This document shows, piece after piece, positions 9,519 to 20,297 of a DNA stretch of 22,138 nt (within the stretch, counting starts at the first letter, position 1; each line of letters opens with the position of its first letter). The stretch is from Pelargonium nanum (taxonomy: Eukaryota; Streptophyta; Magnoliopsida; Geraniales; Geraniaceae). Below the pieces are notes generated by a model, which was not told where the DNA came from, did not search any database, and was given only the letters and a program-made list of their open reading frames with translations. The position numbers and the translations under genes were made by a program. The stretch lies in the NCBI GenBank assembly GCA_036897485.1, contig JAYMTF010001643.1:1-22138 (forward strand), written 5' to 3'.

Positions 9519-10844
9519 GTAATTTCATCTCCAGAACCTCACGAATCGCGATTCTCTGCACACACATGTGTTTTGTAATTTGAATTTGCTGTTACTTGTT
9601 ATGGTTTTGCGCAATCAGGATTGGTGTTTCAGAAGTTTCTGGAATCTGGGTTCTATCGAATAACCAGTTCTCTATTAGTTTTCAGCTTGTTCAGTTTTTA
9701 TTTATTTGTTTATTTTATATTTGAATATAATGTTTTTGTATTGGATTCAATATCGATGATGGGTTGGTTATGATTGTGTTTATAAGTTTGTGTGTGACTT
9801 GTTTTTGTGAGATTCAGCTGGAGCTGGTTATGGTTTTGTGTCATGAGCTTGCTGGGTTGGTTGAGCTTGATTTTATTCAATAGTGTTGGAGATAAGCTAT
9901 TGAAACTAACTCTTAGGTAATGAGTAATGAGGATTATTATTGTCGGGAATGTTGAGCGGGATACAGATGTCGGGTTTCGATAAGTAGTTTATGAAGTTTT
10001 GTACCATTGATTTTGATCACCCAGATTGGTTCTTTCGTTTGTGTCAGTGTGTTTGGGAAGAAAGAACATAATAATGGTTCAAATTCTTCTAGAGTGAATT
10101 TGAGTACATGACATATGATTATTTTGTGTTAGGCGTTAATTTTTGGCTTAAGTATGGAGATAGCATTAGATAGGTTAGAGAAGAGGAGGTGAATACGAGC
10201 AGAAGATCCCAAGGAGTTTTACTAATGAGTCCGTGTAGCAGACCCCAACATTGTTCGGAAAATGCCTTTGTTGTTGTTGCAGGCGTTAATATTTGGGTTG
10301 AATTAGGTTGTTTTGAGTGATTTTACTTTTTATGTATGTTCAGATGGGAACTAAGCAATGTAGCCAACCCCAACGCTGTTCAGAAAATGGCTTTGTTGTT
10401 GTAGACGTTAATTTTTTGGGTTGAATTAGGTTGTTGTGAGTGATTTTACTTTTTATGTATGTTCAAATGGGAACTAAGCAATGTAACCGATTCCAAAAGT
10501 AACCGATTCCAACATTGTCCCCAAAAATGGATTTGTTGCTGTTGTAGGCGTTAATTTTTGGATTGGATGAGATTGTTGTGAGTTATTATACTTTTATTTT
10601 GCACGTTCAGATGGGAACTGAGCAATGTAGCCGACCCCGACATTGCTTGTAGTTGTTAATTTTTGGGTTGAATGAGATTGTTGTGAGTGATTATACTTTT
10701 TGTGCATGTTCAGATGGGAACTGAGCAATGTAGCTAATCTCGACATTGTTCAAAAATGGCTTTGTTGTGTTGGTGGCTGTAGGCATTAACTTTTTTGATT
10801 GAATGAGATTGTTGTGAGTGATTATACTTTTTATGCATGTTCAG
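9519..10844 (+). other. Long intron in the 5' leader of UBC23
   Basis: The donor is TTAAG|GTAATT with GT at 9519-9520. The functional acceptor before the long reading frame is GTTCAG ending at 10844, but near-identical acceptors end at 10343, 10610 and 10713 (see the tandem array), so its 3' end may vary. The intron is T-rich with no coding potential. Long first introns in the leader are common in plant genes with broad expression. Confidence 0.6.
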
Positions 10845-10865
10845 ATGGGAACCGAGCAATGTAGC
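10233..10865 (+). repeat. Tandem array of the UBC23 start-exon boundary
   Basis: Units of about 103-144 bases each contain a T-rich intron end (gagtgattWtactttttatg, then YatgttcaR), then atgggaacYRagcaatgtaR. ATGs lie at 10344, 10467, 10611, 10714 and 10845; a partial unit without the ATG starts near 10233. Only the last ATG opens the UBC23 frame. The others give short frames: MGTKQCSQPQRC... (26 aa), MGTKQCNRFQK, MGTEQCSRPRHCL and MGTEQCS. The acceptor AG is intact in units 1, 3, 4 and 5; in unit 2 it is changed to CAA. Unit 2 also has a small internal duplication of aaccgattcca. Confidence 0.9.
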
Positions 10866-13800
10866 ACTGTTTCGGAAGATAATGAGCACCCAAGTGTGCC
10901 TGATCAAAACAACTTAGGTGATACTACAGTAAATGGGTTTGTTTGCAATCCAAGTGTAATTAGTCAAAGCGAAGAAGTTAGCAAACCGACTCAAGATGGT
11001 CCATATATCTACAGACAAGATGTTGTGAGACACAACGAAAGTGGTATGATTGGGGTTGTTACAGAAGTTGCTGGGGACTCGGACTCGGATGGTAACGTTA
11101 CTGACAATGACGGTGATGAAGCTGATGACAAGGGTGGTGAAAATGAGGAAGGTATTGGTGATGTCAGTAGCAATACTAACAAAAATGGTGACGGTAATAG
11201 AGATGGCAAGGGTTGTAAGAGCGGTTCACTTACAAAAGACCAGGTTCGAGTATTTTGGATGAATGACACGGAGTCTTTCCAGACTCTCAATGATATAAGA
11301 GTTCTCGATCGAGCATTCCTACATGGAGATTTCGTTGCTGCTGCTTCAGAACCTACGGGGCAGGTGGGTGTTGTGTTGGATATCAATGTAACTGTCGATT
11401 TATTAGCTCCCGATGGATCTATGTTCAGAGGTGTCTCGTCCAAAGACTTGAAGAGAGTGAGGGATTTCACTGTAGGCGATTATGTGGTCCTTGGTCCCTG
11501 GCTTGGCAGAATTCAAGATGTTTTAGATAATGTAACTGTGTTATTTGACGATGGTTCTGCGTGTAGAGTTACAAAAGTTGATTTTTCGCTTCTCAAGCCG
11601 ATATCCCAGAATCTCCTTGAGGATGGGCATTTTCCTTACTACCCTGGTCAACGTGTTAGAGCAAGCTCTTCCTTGGTATTTAAGAATTCCAGGTGGTTGT
11701 CTGGCTCGTGGAAACCGAACCGATTTGAAGGTACTGTTACCAAGGTTACTGTCGGATCTGTGTTTATCTACTGGATAGCATCAGCTGGTTACGGGCCTGA
11801 CTGTGCTACTGCCCCAGCCGAAGAGCAGAGTCCAAAAAACATAAAACTGTTGTCTTGCTTCACACATGCGAATTGGCAGCTCGGTGACCGGTGCCTTTTG
11901 CCATCATTGGCACCATCGTCCTCCATTCCCTTAGACAAGGACCTGTCAAAATTAAAAATTCATGATTCTAAATTAGAACCAGGAAATGGGTTTGAGTCGG
12001 AGGAGGTTACCCAAGAGGAATTGAGTGGAAATGGTGAATCCATGGATTTTGATCAAGTGGTAGCATCTGATGGAAATATTGGCACTAGTGCTTCTCCAGA
12101 ATCTAGCTCTTGTGGTAGTTCATTGTCGGTTTCCAAGGAGCCCATCCACGAGAGTTGGCCACTTCACCGGAAAAAGATTCGTAAAGTTTCATTTAGGAGA
12201 GACAAGAAGACCCGTAAGAGAGAGGAAAATTTTGAAAGAGTCCTTTTGATTGTCAATACTAGGTCGGTAGTTGACGTGGCATGGCAAGATGGAACGAGAA
12301 AACTTGGATTGGATTCAACAGCTTTGGTTCCTATTGACACCCCTGGAGATCACGAGTTTGTTTCTGAACAGTATGTGGTGGAGAAGGCGTCGGAAGAGGA
12401 TGATGATGCTTTTGAAATAAAACGTGTTGGGGTTGTGAAAAGTGTTAATGCAAAGGAGAGGACGGCTCTTGTAAGATGGTTAAAGCCGGTTTCTAGGGCT
12501 GAAGATCCTCGGGAGTTTGAAAAAGAAGAAATTGTTAGCGTGTATGAGATAGAGGGACACCCAGATTATGATTACTGTTACGGGGATGTTGTTGTTCGGT
12601 TGACCCCTGTTTTTGGGCAAATTGTTTCAGGTGAGGACTCTATCAATGACCCCGCACAAGAAAATGGATCAATTGAGGCTCCTTGGGATATGAAAAAGCG
12701 CCGGGGAAGTGAGAAAATTAAGGATGCATCTGGTAGTGAAGCTTGTTTGGATTACTCAGATTTGTCTTGGGTTGGAAATATAACCGGTCTTAGAGATGGT
12801 GATATTGAAGTTACATGGGCTGATGGAATGGTTTCAACGGTATACTCGCTTCCTAATTTATTGCAGTAATGCTATAGCTGACAATTTGGAACCGAACCCA
12901 TATGTACCCAAAATCAGACATGTTTTTTTGTGGGTTAGGGACGCATAAAAGAGACCCGATTTATTTTCGGGTCAGGTCAGGCAAACCAGCACGAACCCGT
13001 ACCTCTTGCAATGCGGGTTCAGGTCGTTTAGCCTAAATTTGAAAAAATCCGACCCAAAGCTTGAATTGTCAGCCCTACAATAATCTTTTCTCCTATCTGT
13101 TGCATTTTTGTCCCATCAATACCGAGTCTAAAAGTATGCTTAGTCAGTGTCTTCGCTTTTGAGTTTTGTTGGACAGCTTGGTTAAGTGACTAAATTTATA
13201 AGACGAGACCTAAACCTTAAGTTTACCTCGTATCAATAATTATGATTTTTTGCATGGACAATTCTACAACAATAGCTAGTCTGTAGTGGCTAATCAGCTG
13301 ATTTGTGAGTCGTGTTGGTTTTTTGTAGGTTGGGCCTCAAGCAATTTATGTTGTTGGTCGAAATGATGAGGATGATTCAGTTGGTGCTGCTAGTGAAATT
13401 AGTGATGATGCTGCTAGTTGGGAAACTATTAATGATGATGATGAGATGGACGTCCTCGAGGATTCTAGAGAGGTTTGTTTCTTTATGGAACTGTTGCATA
13501 GCTTTTACAAAATTCACTATAACTTATCACTTAGAGGAACCGAAACTACACTTACTTAAATTCTAGCGGCTTATCTCTTGATTTGCTCATTTTGTTAGCC
13601 AAAATAGCTAGGACGATCCAATTCTATCATATTTGGAATCCTCATTTTTGAGTTCCAAACATCAAAAGGTTGTATGCTACCGAATGGCGGAACAGGGAAT
13701 CTGCACTATTATCTTTACATTCTTAAACTTTTGCTTCTAAGTTATTTGAAAGTACCCGAGGCTTATGTCGAGTACCGACTTAACTAAAACCTTAAACTGT

Positions 13801-16395
13801 TAGTTGAAGATCCGATATTAACTTTATACTTGAACACATCCCCTCACGGGCACGCCCATTATCGCTATGCACGTGGTCCATGCACAAGTCTTTCTTTTTG
13901 CTTGTGCTGAAATTGTATCATATTAGTAATTAAGGTGGCGGCAGGACTTGAATTTGGAGCCTCTAGGTCAATCAGTCTCTGGCACATGTAGAGGACCTAC
14001 TCAACTAAAAGCTTTTAACCGATAGTTGAAGACCCAACATTATCTTATATTTACTCTCTAATCTATGTAATCCATTTGTTGATGAAGTAATTGATGTGGT
14101 CTAATGATGATTTAGGAGCTCGAGCTACAAAATGCTACCGAGACAAATCCCGATGCTGAAGAGGGTGAAGCCAATAATTCGGGGAGGAATACACCGCGCT
14201 CTCTACCTTTAGCCGCACTTGGGTTTGTTACCAGACTCGCGACTGGAATATTTTCTCGAGGGCATAAACATATGGATTCAAATGCTGAAAATGATGATGA
14301 ATCCCAGCGTGCGATACCAATTTTTAAGGAGGATGATGATGAGTCTAGCTCTCAGAAATCTAATGTAACTGATCATTCTGGTGTGGAGGTTGCCGCAGAG
14401 TCCCCTGATTTGGTTGATGCAACAGGAGCGTTTTGCCACATAGAAACAGAAAAACTAACTGATTCGACAAGTTCTGAGGATGCGACTTGCAGCTTTAAAC
14501 GCTTTGACATAGCAAAAGACCCTTTGGATCATTATTTTCTTGGTGCACATGGGCAGGTAAGCATTTCAATTATTATCCTTCGCTTCCTCGAGTTTACGAT
14601 AGGTCACATTTTGGCATTTTAGAAAGGCTCTTAATCCAATTTATGATATCATAATTCAAAAGTAAGCTACACAAAGGGGAACAGTAGGCTTAAGGGAATA
14701 AAATGTGTTGAATATGATGAATAATGCAAGAAATGTTTTTGTGAATTTATTTTCATGTTTTTTGCATCCTTGTTTTGAAGTTTTTAATTTTTTTATTATA
14801 AATAATTTGCAGAGTAACAATGGAAGGAAGTGGTTGAAAAAAGTTAACCAAGATTGGAGCATCCTTCAAAATAATCTACCCGGTAAGCAGCACATGAAAT
14901 TATCAGAATATCTAATATCATGTCAGGATTTTGTCGAACATATACCATCCTACATACTTTTGGCTCAAACAATACTTTTTGAACAGATGGGATCTATGTT
15001 CGAGCTTACGAAGATCGCATGGATCTATTGAGGGCAGTAATAGTTGGGGCATATGGAACGCCTTATCAAGATGGCCTCTTTTTCTTTGACTTTCACCTTC
15101 CACTGGAGTACCCCAATGTTCCACCGGTAATTAATATGGATATTAAAGTAGTCCTGCATCCCCTAGAAGAAGATGATGATTATGATGATGAAAAAAGAGA
15201 GTTCAAGCTAGCTAAATTAGAAGAAGAAAATTTGAGAAACTAGGAGAGAATAAAATTCGAATTCCTGCGCCAAAATATGATAAAGTTAAAAGTTTTCGAC
15301 GTCAGAATCTTGATGGGGGTAAAACTACGATTTCATTCGGTTCAGGGTTTAAAATTAGATAAAAAGAAGATACATGGGCGAAATTTAGAAAAAATGACAA
15401 TTTAAGGGGTGCATAAACATTTTACCCATGATGTTAATTGTTAAACTCGAATCGTTGATTCATAGAACTCTCCATACTATATAACCCAATTAGGCATGGT
15501 TTTATTTGTGTTTAATGTGAAGAAGTGCTCGTGTTTTCATTTATCCTCTGACTGAGTCTTCATGTTGCAGTCGGCTTACTATCATTCTGGTGGCTGGCGA
15601 GTAAACCCAAATTTGTACGAGGAAGGCAAGGTGTGTCTGAGTCTTCTGAATACGTGGACTGGCAAAGGAAACGAGGTCTGGGATCCGTCATCATCTAGCA
15701 TCCTTCAGGTCCTGGTCTCACTTCAAGGTTTAGTGCTAAATTCTAAGCCGTATTTTAATGAAGCCGGGTACGACAAGCAAGTTGGGACAGCTGAAGGAGA
15801 GAAAAATTCACTGTCCTACAATGAAAACACGTTTTTGCTGAATTGCAAGACAATGATGTATCTCATACGGAAGCCTCCCAAGGTGATATACCACGCTCTC
15901 TAGTTTAATATTCTTGGTTGACTCTTTGTTTAAATAATAGGTTAATAGAGTTCTCAATTTGTGTGCGCGTGTTGTGCTGATGGGTTGACTGTTTGTTGCA
16001 CGACCCACACAAACACGACACGTTTAACACGACCCAACAAATTTTGCATGATAGAACCAAAAGTTTGACCCCAAATTTATTTATCACCGTTTATGAAGAT
16101 TTGCTAAATTGCTATAAACTAATCATCGTAATATTAATTTCAGAATTTCGAAGAGCTTATCAGAGAACACTTCAGAAAACGCGGTTATTACATTCTCAAG
16201 GCCTGCGATGCTTACAAGAAAGGTTACTTAATCGGTTCGCTCACTAAAGATGCCTCCGTAAGCGATGAAAAAACCGCAGATTCAACCTCAGTTGGTTTCA
16301 AGCTGATGCTGGCTAAGATTGTTCCGAAACTTCTCGTAGCACTGAATGAAGTTGGAGCCGACTGTAATGAATTCAAGCATCTGCAACAATCGTAG
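10845..16395 (+). CDS. UBC23: Giant ubiquitin-conjugating enzyme E2, UBC23-like (UBE2O family)
   Basis: Large E2 of the UBE2O type, which can act as a combined E2/E3 enzyme. Coding exons: 10845-12839, 13329-13472, 14116-14556, 14813-14882, 14987-15126, 15571-15882, 16144-16395; all junctions are GT-AG and in phase. The product is 1117 aa, close to the Arabidopsis UBC23 length. Order: an acidic D/E/G/N-rich stretch (about 75-125); conserved SH3-like blocks (VRVFWMNDTESFQTLNDIRV, FLHGDFVAAASEPTGQVGVV, YYPGQRVRASSS); a basic patch near 440-460; a second acidic region across exons 2-3; then the UBC fold (about 864-1010). The catalytic Cys is Cys952 (TGT at 15634-15636) in NPNLYEEGKVCLSLLNTW; the usual HPN motif reads NPN, as I recall for this family. 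I chose the ATG at 10845 because it directly follows an acceptor CAG. It is not PHO2/UBC24, whose N-terminal half differs. Confidence 0.94.
12875..13077. mobile_element. Short TIR element in UBC23 intron 1 (same family as 8857-9103)
   Basis: TAGCTGACAATT starts at 12875 and AATTGTCAGCCCTA ends at 13077; the core GCTGACAATT/AATTGTCAGC is a perfect 10-bp inverted repeat. The interior has cgggtcaggtcaggc, gaacccgtacc and aaatccgaccc. Ends and interior resemble 8857-9103 and 21063-21242. It begins 35 bases after the splice donor at 12840. I see no clear target duplication. Confidence 0.65.
13777..14053. repeat. Dispersed-repeat remnant with internal direct repeat, UBC23 intron 2
   Basis: acttaactaaaaccttaaac then tgttagttgaagatccgata at 13778-13831 recurs in diverged form (actcaactaaaagctttta, accgatagttgaagaccca) at 13998-14053. 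Between them is catcccctcacgggcacgcc and a tRNA-like-looking stretch (ggcggcaggacttgaattt). This phrase combination is familiar from repeats scattered in eudicot genomes, probably of retroelement origin, but I cannot name the family. The intron spans 13473-14115. Confidence 0.45.
15957..16058. repeat. GACACGAC-type repeat fragment in UBC23 intron 6
   Basis: Sequence with cacgacccacacaaacacg and cacgtttaacacgaccc, followed by aacaaattttgcatgatag, resembles 8760-8800 (gatccaacacattctgca, then taatagaat). It is a fragment of the repeat family at 8610-9240, lying within the intron 15883-16143. Confidence 0.5.
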
Positions 16396-16431
16396 CAGAA
16401 GATTCAAAACTCGAACTCCAGATTTCTCAAG

Positions 16432-16990
16432 GTCAGTTTTGTTCATTTCCTTATATTCCCGAAACTCTTAATTGTTGTCAAGGCTTTTCGTGCAATATGG
16501 GGTGTTCCGATATCATTTTGAAAGGAGTTAAATCTTTTTGTGCTCATAAATTGTTCGAAAAATATCATTTGAACCCGCAAAATATGTTGTTTACTCACAT
16601 ATATAGGGTAAAGACTGTTATGTTAAATGACATTTTTGCCTTTCATTTTACTTTAAAATTTCATATAAAAGTCAGTACAAAATAAAAAAATCTTGAGCAC
16701 AAAGAATAGTTCATAATTATGTGTTCTATTATTCGATTATGGTTATTTTTGTATTAATGCCATGCAACTTCTTGAGAGGAACTTTAGGCGATTTTTGTGT
16801 TGATGTCGTGAACGTGATGGCGACATCAGTTTATTGAATAATGCATCTTTATTTGTTAACTTCGTCATTTTTAGTTTTGAATTCGTCGGAGGAGGGAAAC
16901 CATAGATTTTGAAATGTTCAATGGCTTTTTCGTTAAAACCAATCTGCAACTAATTTTTGAGAAGTATCTTCAATTGTTTTGACATTGCAG
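16432..16990 (+). other. Possible intron in the 3' untranslated region of UBC23
   Basis: A good donor (TCAAG|GTCAGT, GT at 16432-16433) lies 36 bases after the stop codon, and a good acceptor (TTTTGACATTGCAG) ends at 16990. The intervening sequence is T-rich; the sequence after it (16991-17100) is richer in G and C, as expected of a transcribed exon. The open frames at 16497-16685 and 16743-16949 have no recognisable content. No transcript evidence. Confidence 0.35.
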
Positions 16991-17406
16991 GTGGTTCGAT
17001 AGATTTAAACCTTTTATAAGCCTCATCTACTATGGGAGCGGATCAGTGGGAACCCGTTTTGTCGCGGGGAAACTTTCTTGCGCAGCAAGTAATTACGAGC
17101 TAGTACATTATTTTGAATTTGGCTGCTAATATCCCGCGTTGGACAGTTTCTTACATATATTTTACCTGGGGTTCGGGAAGTATTCAATGGTTTTGCATTG
17201 ACTGTTTACGCTGTGTTTTGTTCGGGATCATTGAATATGACTTCGCAAAGAGTATACGCGAATGTTTATTCGTATTTCCTTACTTGGTCGCGAATAATTG
17301 TATGCATCATGAACCCTTCAAAGTTAATATTTTGTTTGAGCCTTGTGGTTCATTGACATACGTAGAGAGAAGGGGATCAAATGAAAAGAAGAGAAGTTTG
17401 AGCTGA

Positions 17407-18753
17407 AATATGTGTTGCTGAAATTTGAAAGGTTATTTTATATTTTCTGGTTGGATATTTAGTTTTTTTTTATTACTATTGAATATAACATAAGTTCATT
17501 ACAATTATTCAAACTAACGGTTAGATGACATCTCAATAAAATGTCATTGTTTAGACATTCCTCCTTCTCTATATATATAACAAAGATATTAAGCCAAAAA
17601 AAATTTGTTTCCTAAACTTTCGCATCCAATTTGGTCTCTAATTTTTTTTAAAATCTAAATTAGTTTTTGAAATTGCAAACATGGATCCAAAATGGTTTTT
17701 GCGGTTAATTTCTATCGCTTTCTTTGTTAAGTGGTACGGCGTAAAATTTAAAATATATTAAATAATTATTTTACAAATGTGTCAATCGAATTTCAATAAA
17801 TAATTCATATGACTAGCATGTCATCACATGTCAACACTAATTATATATCATGAATATACAATTATTTATAAGACTAATTATATACAATGAAATACACCAT
17901 TCTTTAAAAATATAAAGGAAACAAATAAAAGGACCAATCGGATGATTTCAGTTTTAACGATAAGACATTTCATGTGAGAGTGTAAAGAATAAGAATACAA
18001 TCTGTCTTCATCTATCTGATGTGAGAAACGATTTGCTTTTTACGAAAACAAAGAGAATATAATGAAAATGCGAGATTCCAAACTAAAAGTCATAATCCAA
18101 ATGCTACTAAGAGCATAAGTACCTTAGGTTACAAAATTTAAAATAATTGAAAAGTTACATGAATCAAGAACAATATTTAGACTAAGAAAATAGACAAAGA
18201 TGGAGTCAAAGAATATATCATGTTTCTTATTAGCATTTGCTTGGTAGCCTTCTATCTTTCTTATATGCATAACAAGCCTATTTATAGAAGTTCTCTCACC
18301 AAGCTCTATCAATCAATGGTTATAAATTGAATTTCTTAAAATCAAAATCAATGGCTACAAATAAGATGTACAACCAAGATTTTGTTGGGTCAAACAATTT
18401 AACCACTTTTGATTCTCTTTGATATCTTGGTTTGAACCTCTTACCGAATGTATGCGGTGGTGTGTGATTTTAAGTTTATAGGAAAGTTCTACTCTCTGTT
18501 ATGTAGCTCAATTGATAAAAACAAGATGTGCAAAATGCATGACCATCTATATAGACTCCAAAATAAAATTTAAAACAGAATCAAACCCAAAGGTTATGTT
18601 CGATTTTTATGTAACTATCTGATTATAGATTGATTATAAAATGAATATTTTGATGTCAATTCTGTTTTCAATTTTACATGTATATTTTATCAGTTACTTG
18701 AACTGAACAAAATATTTATATAATATATTTATAATTTTGTTACATTTTATTAA
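17407..18753. other. AT-rich non-coding region, no gene seen
   Basis: No frame has codon structure or domain matches. Around 17597-17720, phrases such as ctaaactttcgcatccaatt and tggatccaaaatggttttt, with aaaggaccaatcggatga near 17926, resemble diverged copies of a repetitive element, but I could not define its ends. The UBC23 3' end probably lies at about 17000-17450. Confidence 0.5.
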
Positions 18754-18772
18754 TTTTATTAAGTACCCTACA

Positions 18773-19819
18773 GGGGCCTTGGACGTATAATGGTAAGGTC
18801 CTGCTGCTAGAGCGCCTGGGATCGGGGGACAATCCGTATACCAGAGAGCATTTTTGGCTTGATTTATGAGTCCAAGTGAGAGGCATTCATATGCACTATG
18901 TCTCGGAGAGGATATGCTCAGATTTAGGGAACGTTATTGGCCAGTATGTTGAATCCGAACCATTCAATTTCAGAGGAGGCTAGGGTTCTTATGCTAGGAT
19001 CCGAGTCCGGTTTGATATCTGCGGACCCCTGAGGCGAAAAGCTCGGATGGAGCTAGCAGATTCGGGAAGCCATATTGTGTCATTCCAATACGAGAAGGTC
19101 CCAATATTTTGCTATTTTTGTGGTCGCTTAGATCACTCGGAAAAAGATTGTGAGCGTATGAGAACAATAAGAGACCCGAGGGTGGAGAGACCGTTTGGAC
19201 CGGCCTTAGTGGCACCAAGGGGTAAGAAAACCAGCATAAGAGCCCAGTGGATCAGATCTGGGCTGAATAAAAAATGGGAAGTGCAAGAAGATTCAGTGGT
19301 AGCTGATGGGCAACCAGTGGTGCTGGAGGCAAAGGAAACGGGACAAAAAGCGGTCGCAGTTTTTGAGAGAAAGCGTGGGTTAACACAGGAGGAGGGAGAG
19401 GTGGAGATGCTCTGAGCATTGGAAGGGTCAAAAAACGGGACGGAGGCGATCCTGGGTCCCCAGGTTCGCCAAAATCCATGAAAACCAAGGACTCGAGGCT
19501 TCGTGTTAAGACCGGATCACTAGACAGTAAGGTTGGAGTTGTATCGGTCAAATGGGTGTCTTTTTGTGAGGTGATGTCGATTTCACAGATCGGGGGGAGG
19601 TTTATACCGGTGCCACTGATTTGTTCTATGATTCGGTATCCATCTTGAGGGGTCCCGTTAGGTGTGGAGGAGAGTTCTATTGGTTTTTATTTGGGTTCTA
19701 GTTTCTTTTCTGTTCTTAGTATTTGGTATCTTGCTAGTTGCTTAGTTTGTTGGTTTGGTTACACTTCTTGGCGTTCAGCCTAATGAAATTATTTACATTT
19801 CCTGTCAATTTTTATTTTA
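18773..19819 (+). mobile_element. Dead LINE-type retrotransposon with target-site duplications
   Basis: Flanking direct repeats ttttattaagtaccctaca (18754-18772) and ttttattaagtaccttaca (19820-19838) differ at one of 19 bases, a length typical of LINE insertions. Inside are a broken ORF1-like region (separate entry) and a T/G-rich tail (19640-19800) ending taatgaaattatttacattt, which looks like a LINE 3' region. There is no ORF2 endonuclease or reverse transcriptase, so the copy is truncated at the 5' end and internally deleted. Strand is set by ORF1. Confidence 0.75.
18777..19415 (+). pseudogene. LINE ORF1-like fragment: DUF4283 plus CCHC zinc knuckle, broken
   Basis: One frame runs from PWTYNGKVLLLERL (DUF4283-like, nucleic-acid-binding gag-type domain) to a CCHC knuckle, CYFCGRLDHSEKDC (C-X2-C-X4-H-X4-C; Cys codons at 19110, 19119 and 19149, His at 19134). 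The frame is broken by TGA at 18867-18869 and TAG at 18981-18983. It ends at 19415; family-like sequence (KSMKTKDSRLRVKTGSLDSK) continues in another frame after it, so a frameshift is likely. The intact-looking 122-codon frame from 19047 is only part of this and should not be called a host gene. Confidence 0.8.
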
Positions 19820-19838
19820 TTTTATTAAGTACCTTACA

Positions 19839-20297
19839 CAGTTACACTTAACCTCATTTGCATATATTCCTCTATACTTTCATTTCACGAATGTACTTCC
19901 AATATACATTTCCTCGGTAAGATTTCACTAAAAATGTTCTATCTCGCCGTATATATGACTCGTGATCTATCGTTTGTTTTCTTCAAAATACTCATTTTAC
20001 TCGTATTATCACCATCAATTTCACATCATCAGAACAAAAATTGAAAGCATATGAAGCTAATTGTAGCAAATATATATACATATACATATAAACTAACTGC
20101 AAATGGAGCTAAGTTTCGAGTCGACCAGCCTCAATTTAGTTCATGAGCTAAATTGGTTGGTTTATTGTAACATATCAACAAAATTAAATAATTAATCACA
20201 ATCCAGAGCTCATCAGTTGAATCCATGTACTATACTATAAACATAGCAACAACAAAACCCTAGATCTTCACAAAATATAAATAGAGATCAAGAAGAA
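19839..20297. other. Non-coding region with the 3' end of the DUF1279 gene
   Basis: AT-rich sequence without a plausible frame. The right part should be the 3' untranslated region of the minus-strand gene that ends at 20298. A short purine/pyrimidine run (atatatatacatatacatat) lies near 20069-20090. Confidence 0.5.

Noticed and set aside
11009..11470. 153-codon frame on the minus strand within UBC23
   Set aside because: It is the antisense of the acidic and conserved UBC23 coding exon; no domain is recognisable and the sense frame explains the sequence.
13900..13990. tRNA gene or SINE suggested by a tRNA-like phrase in UBC23 intron 2
   Set aside because: No cloverleaf could be drawn, and no A-tail or flanking duplication was seen.
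10845..16395. Identity as PHO2/UBC24
   Set aside because: The N-terminal blocks (FLHGDFVAAASEPTGQVGVV and following) match UBC23; PHO2 has a different N-terminal half.
17113..17406. 97-codon frame after UBC23
   Set aside because: No family resemblance; it probably overlaps the UBC23 3' untranslated region.
19047..19415. 122-aa zinc-knuckle protein as a host gene
   Set aside because: The same frame continues upstream through two stops as a DUF4283 region and lies between LINE target duplications, so it is a retrotransposon relic.
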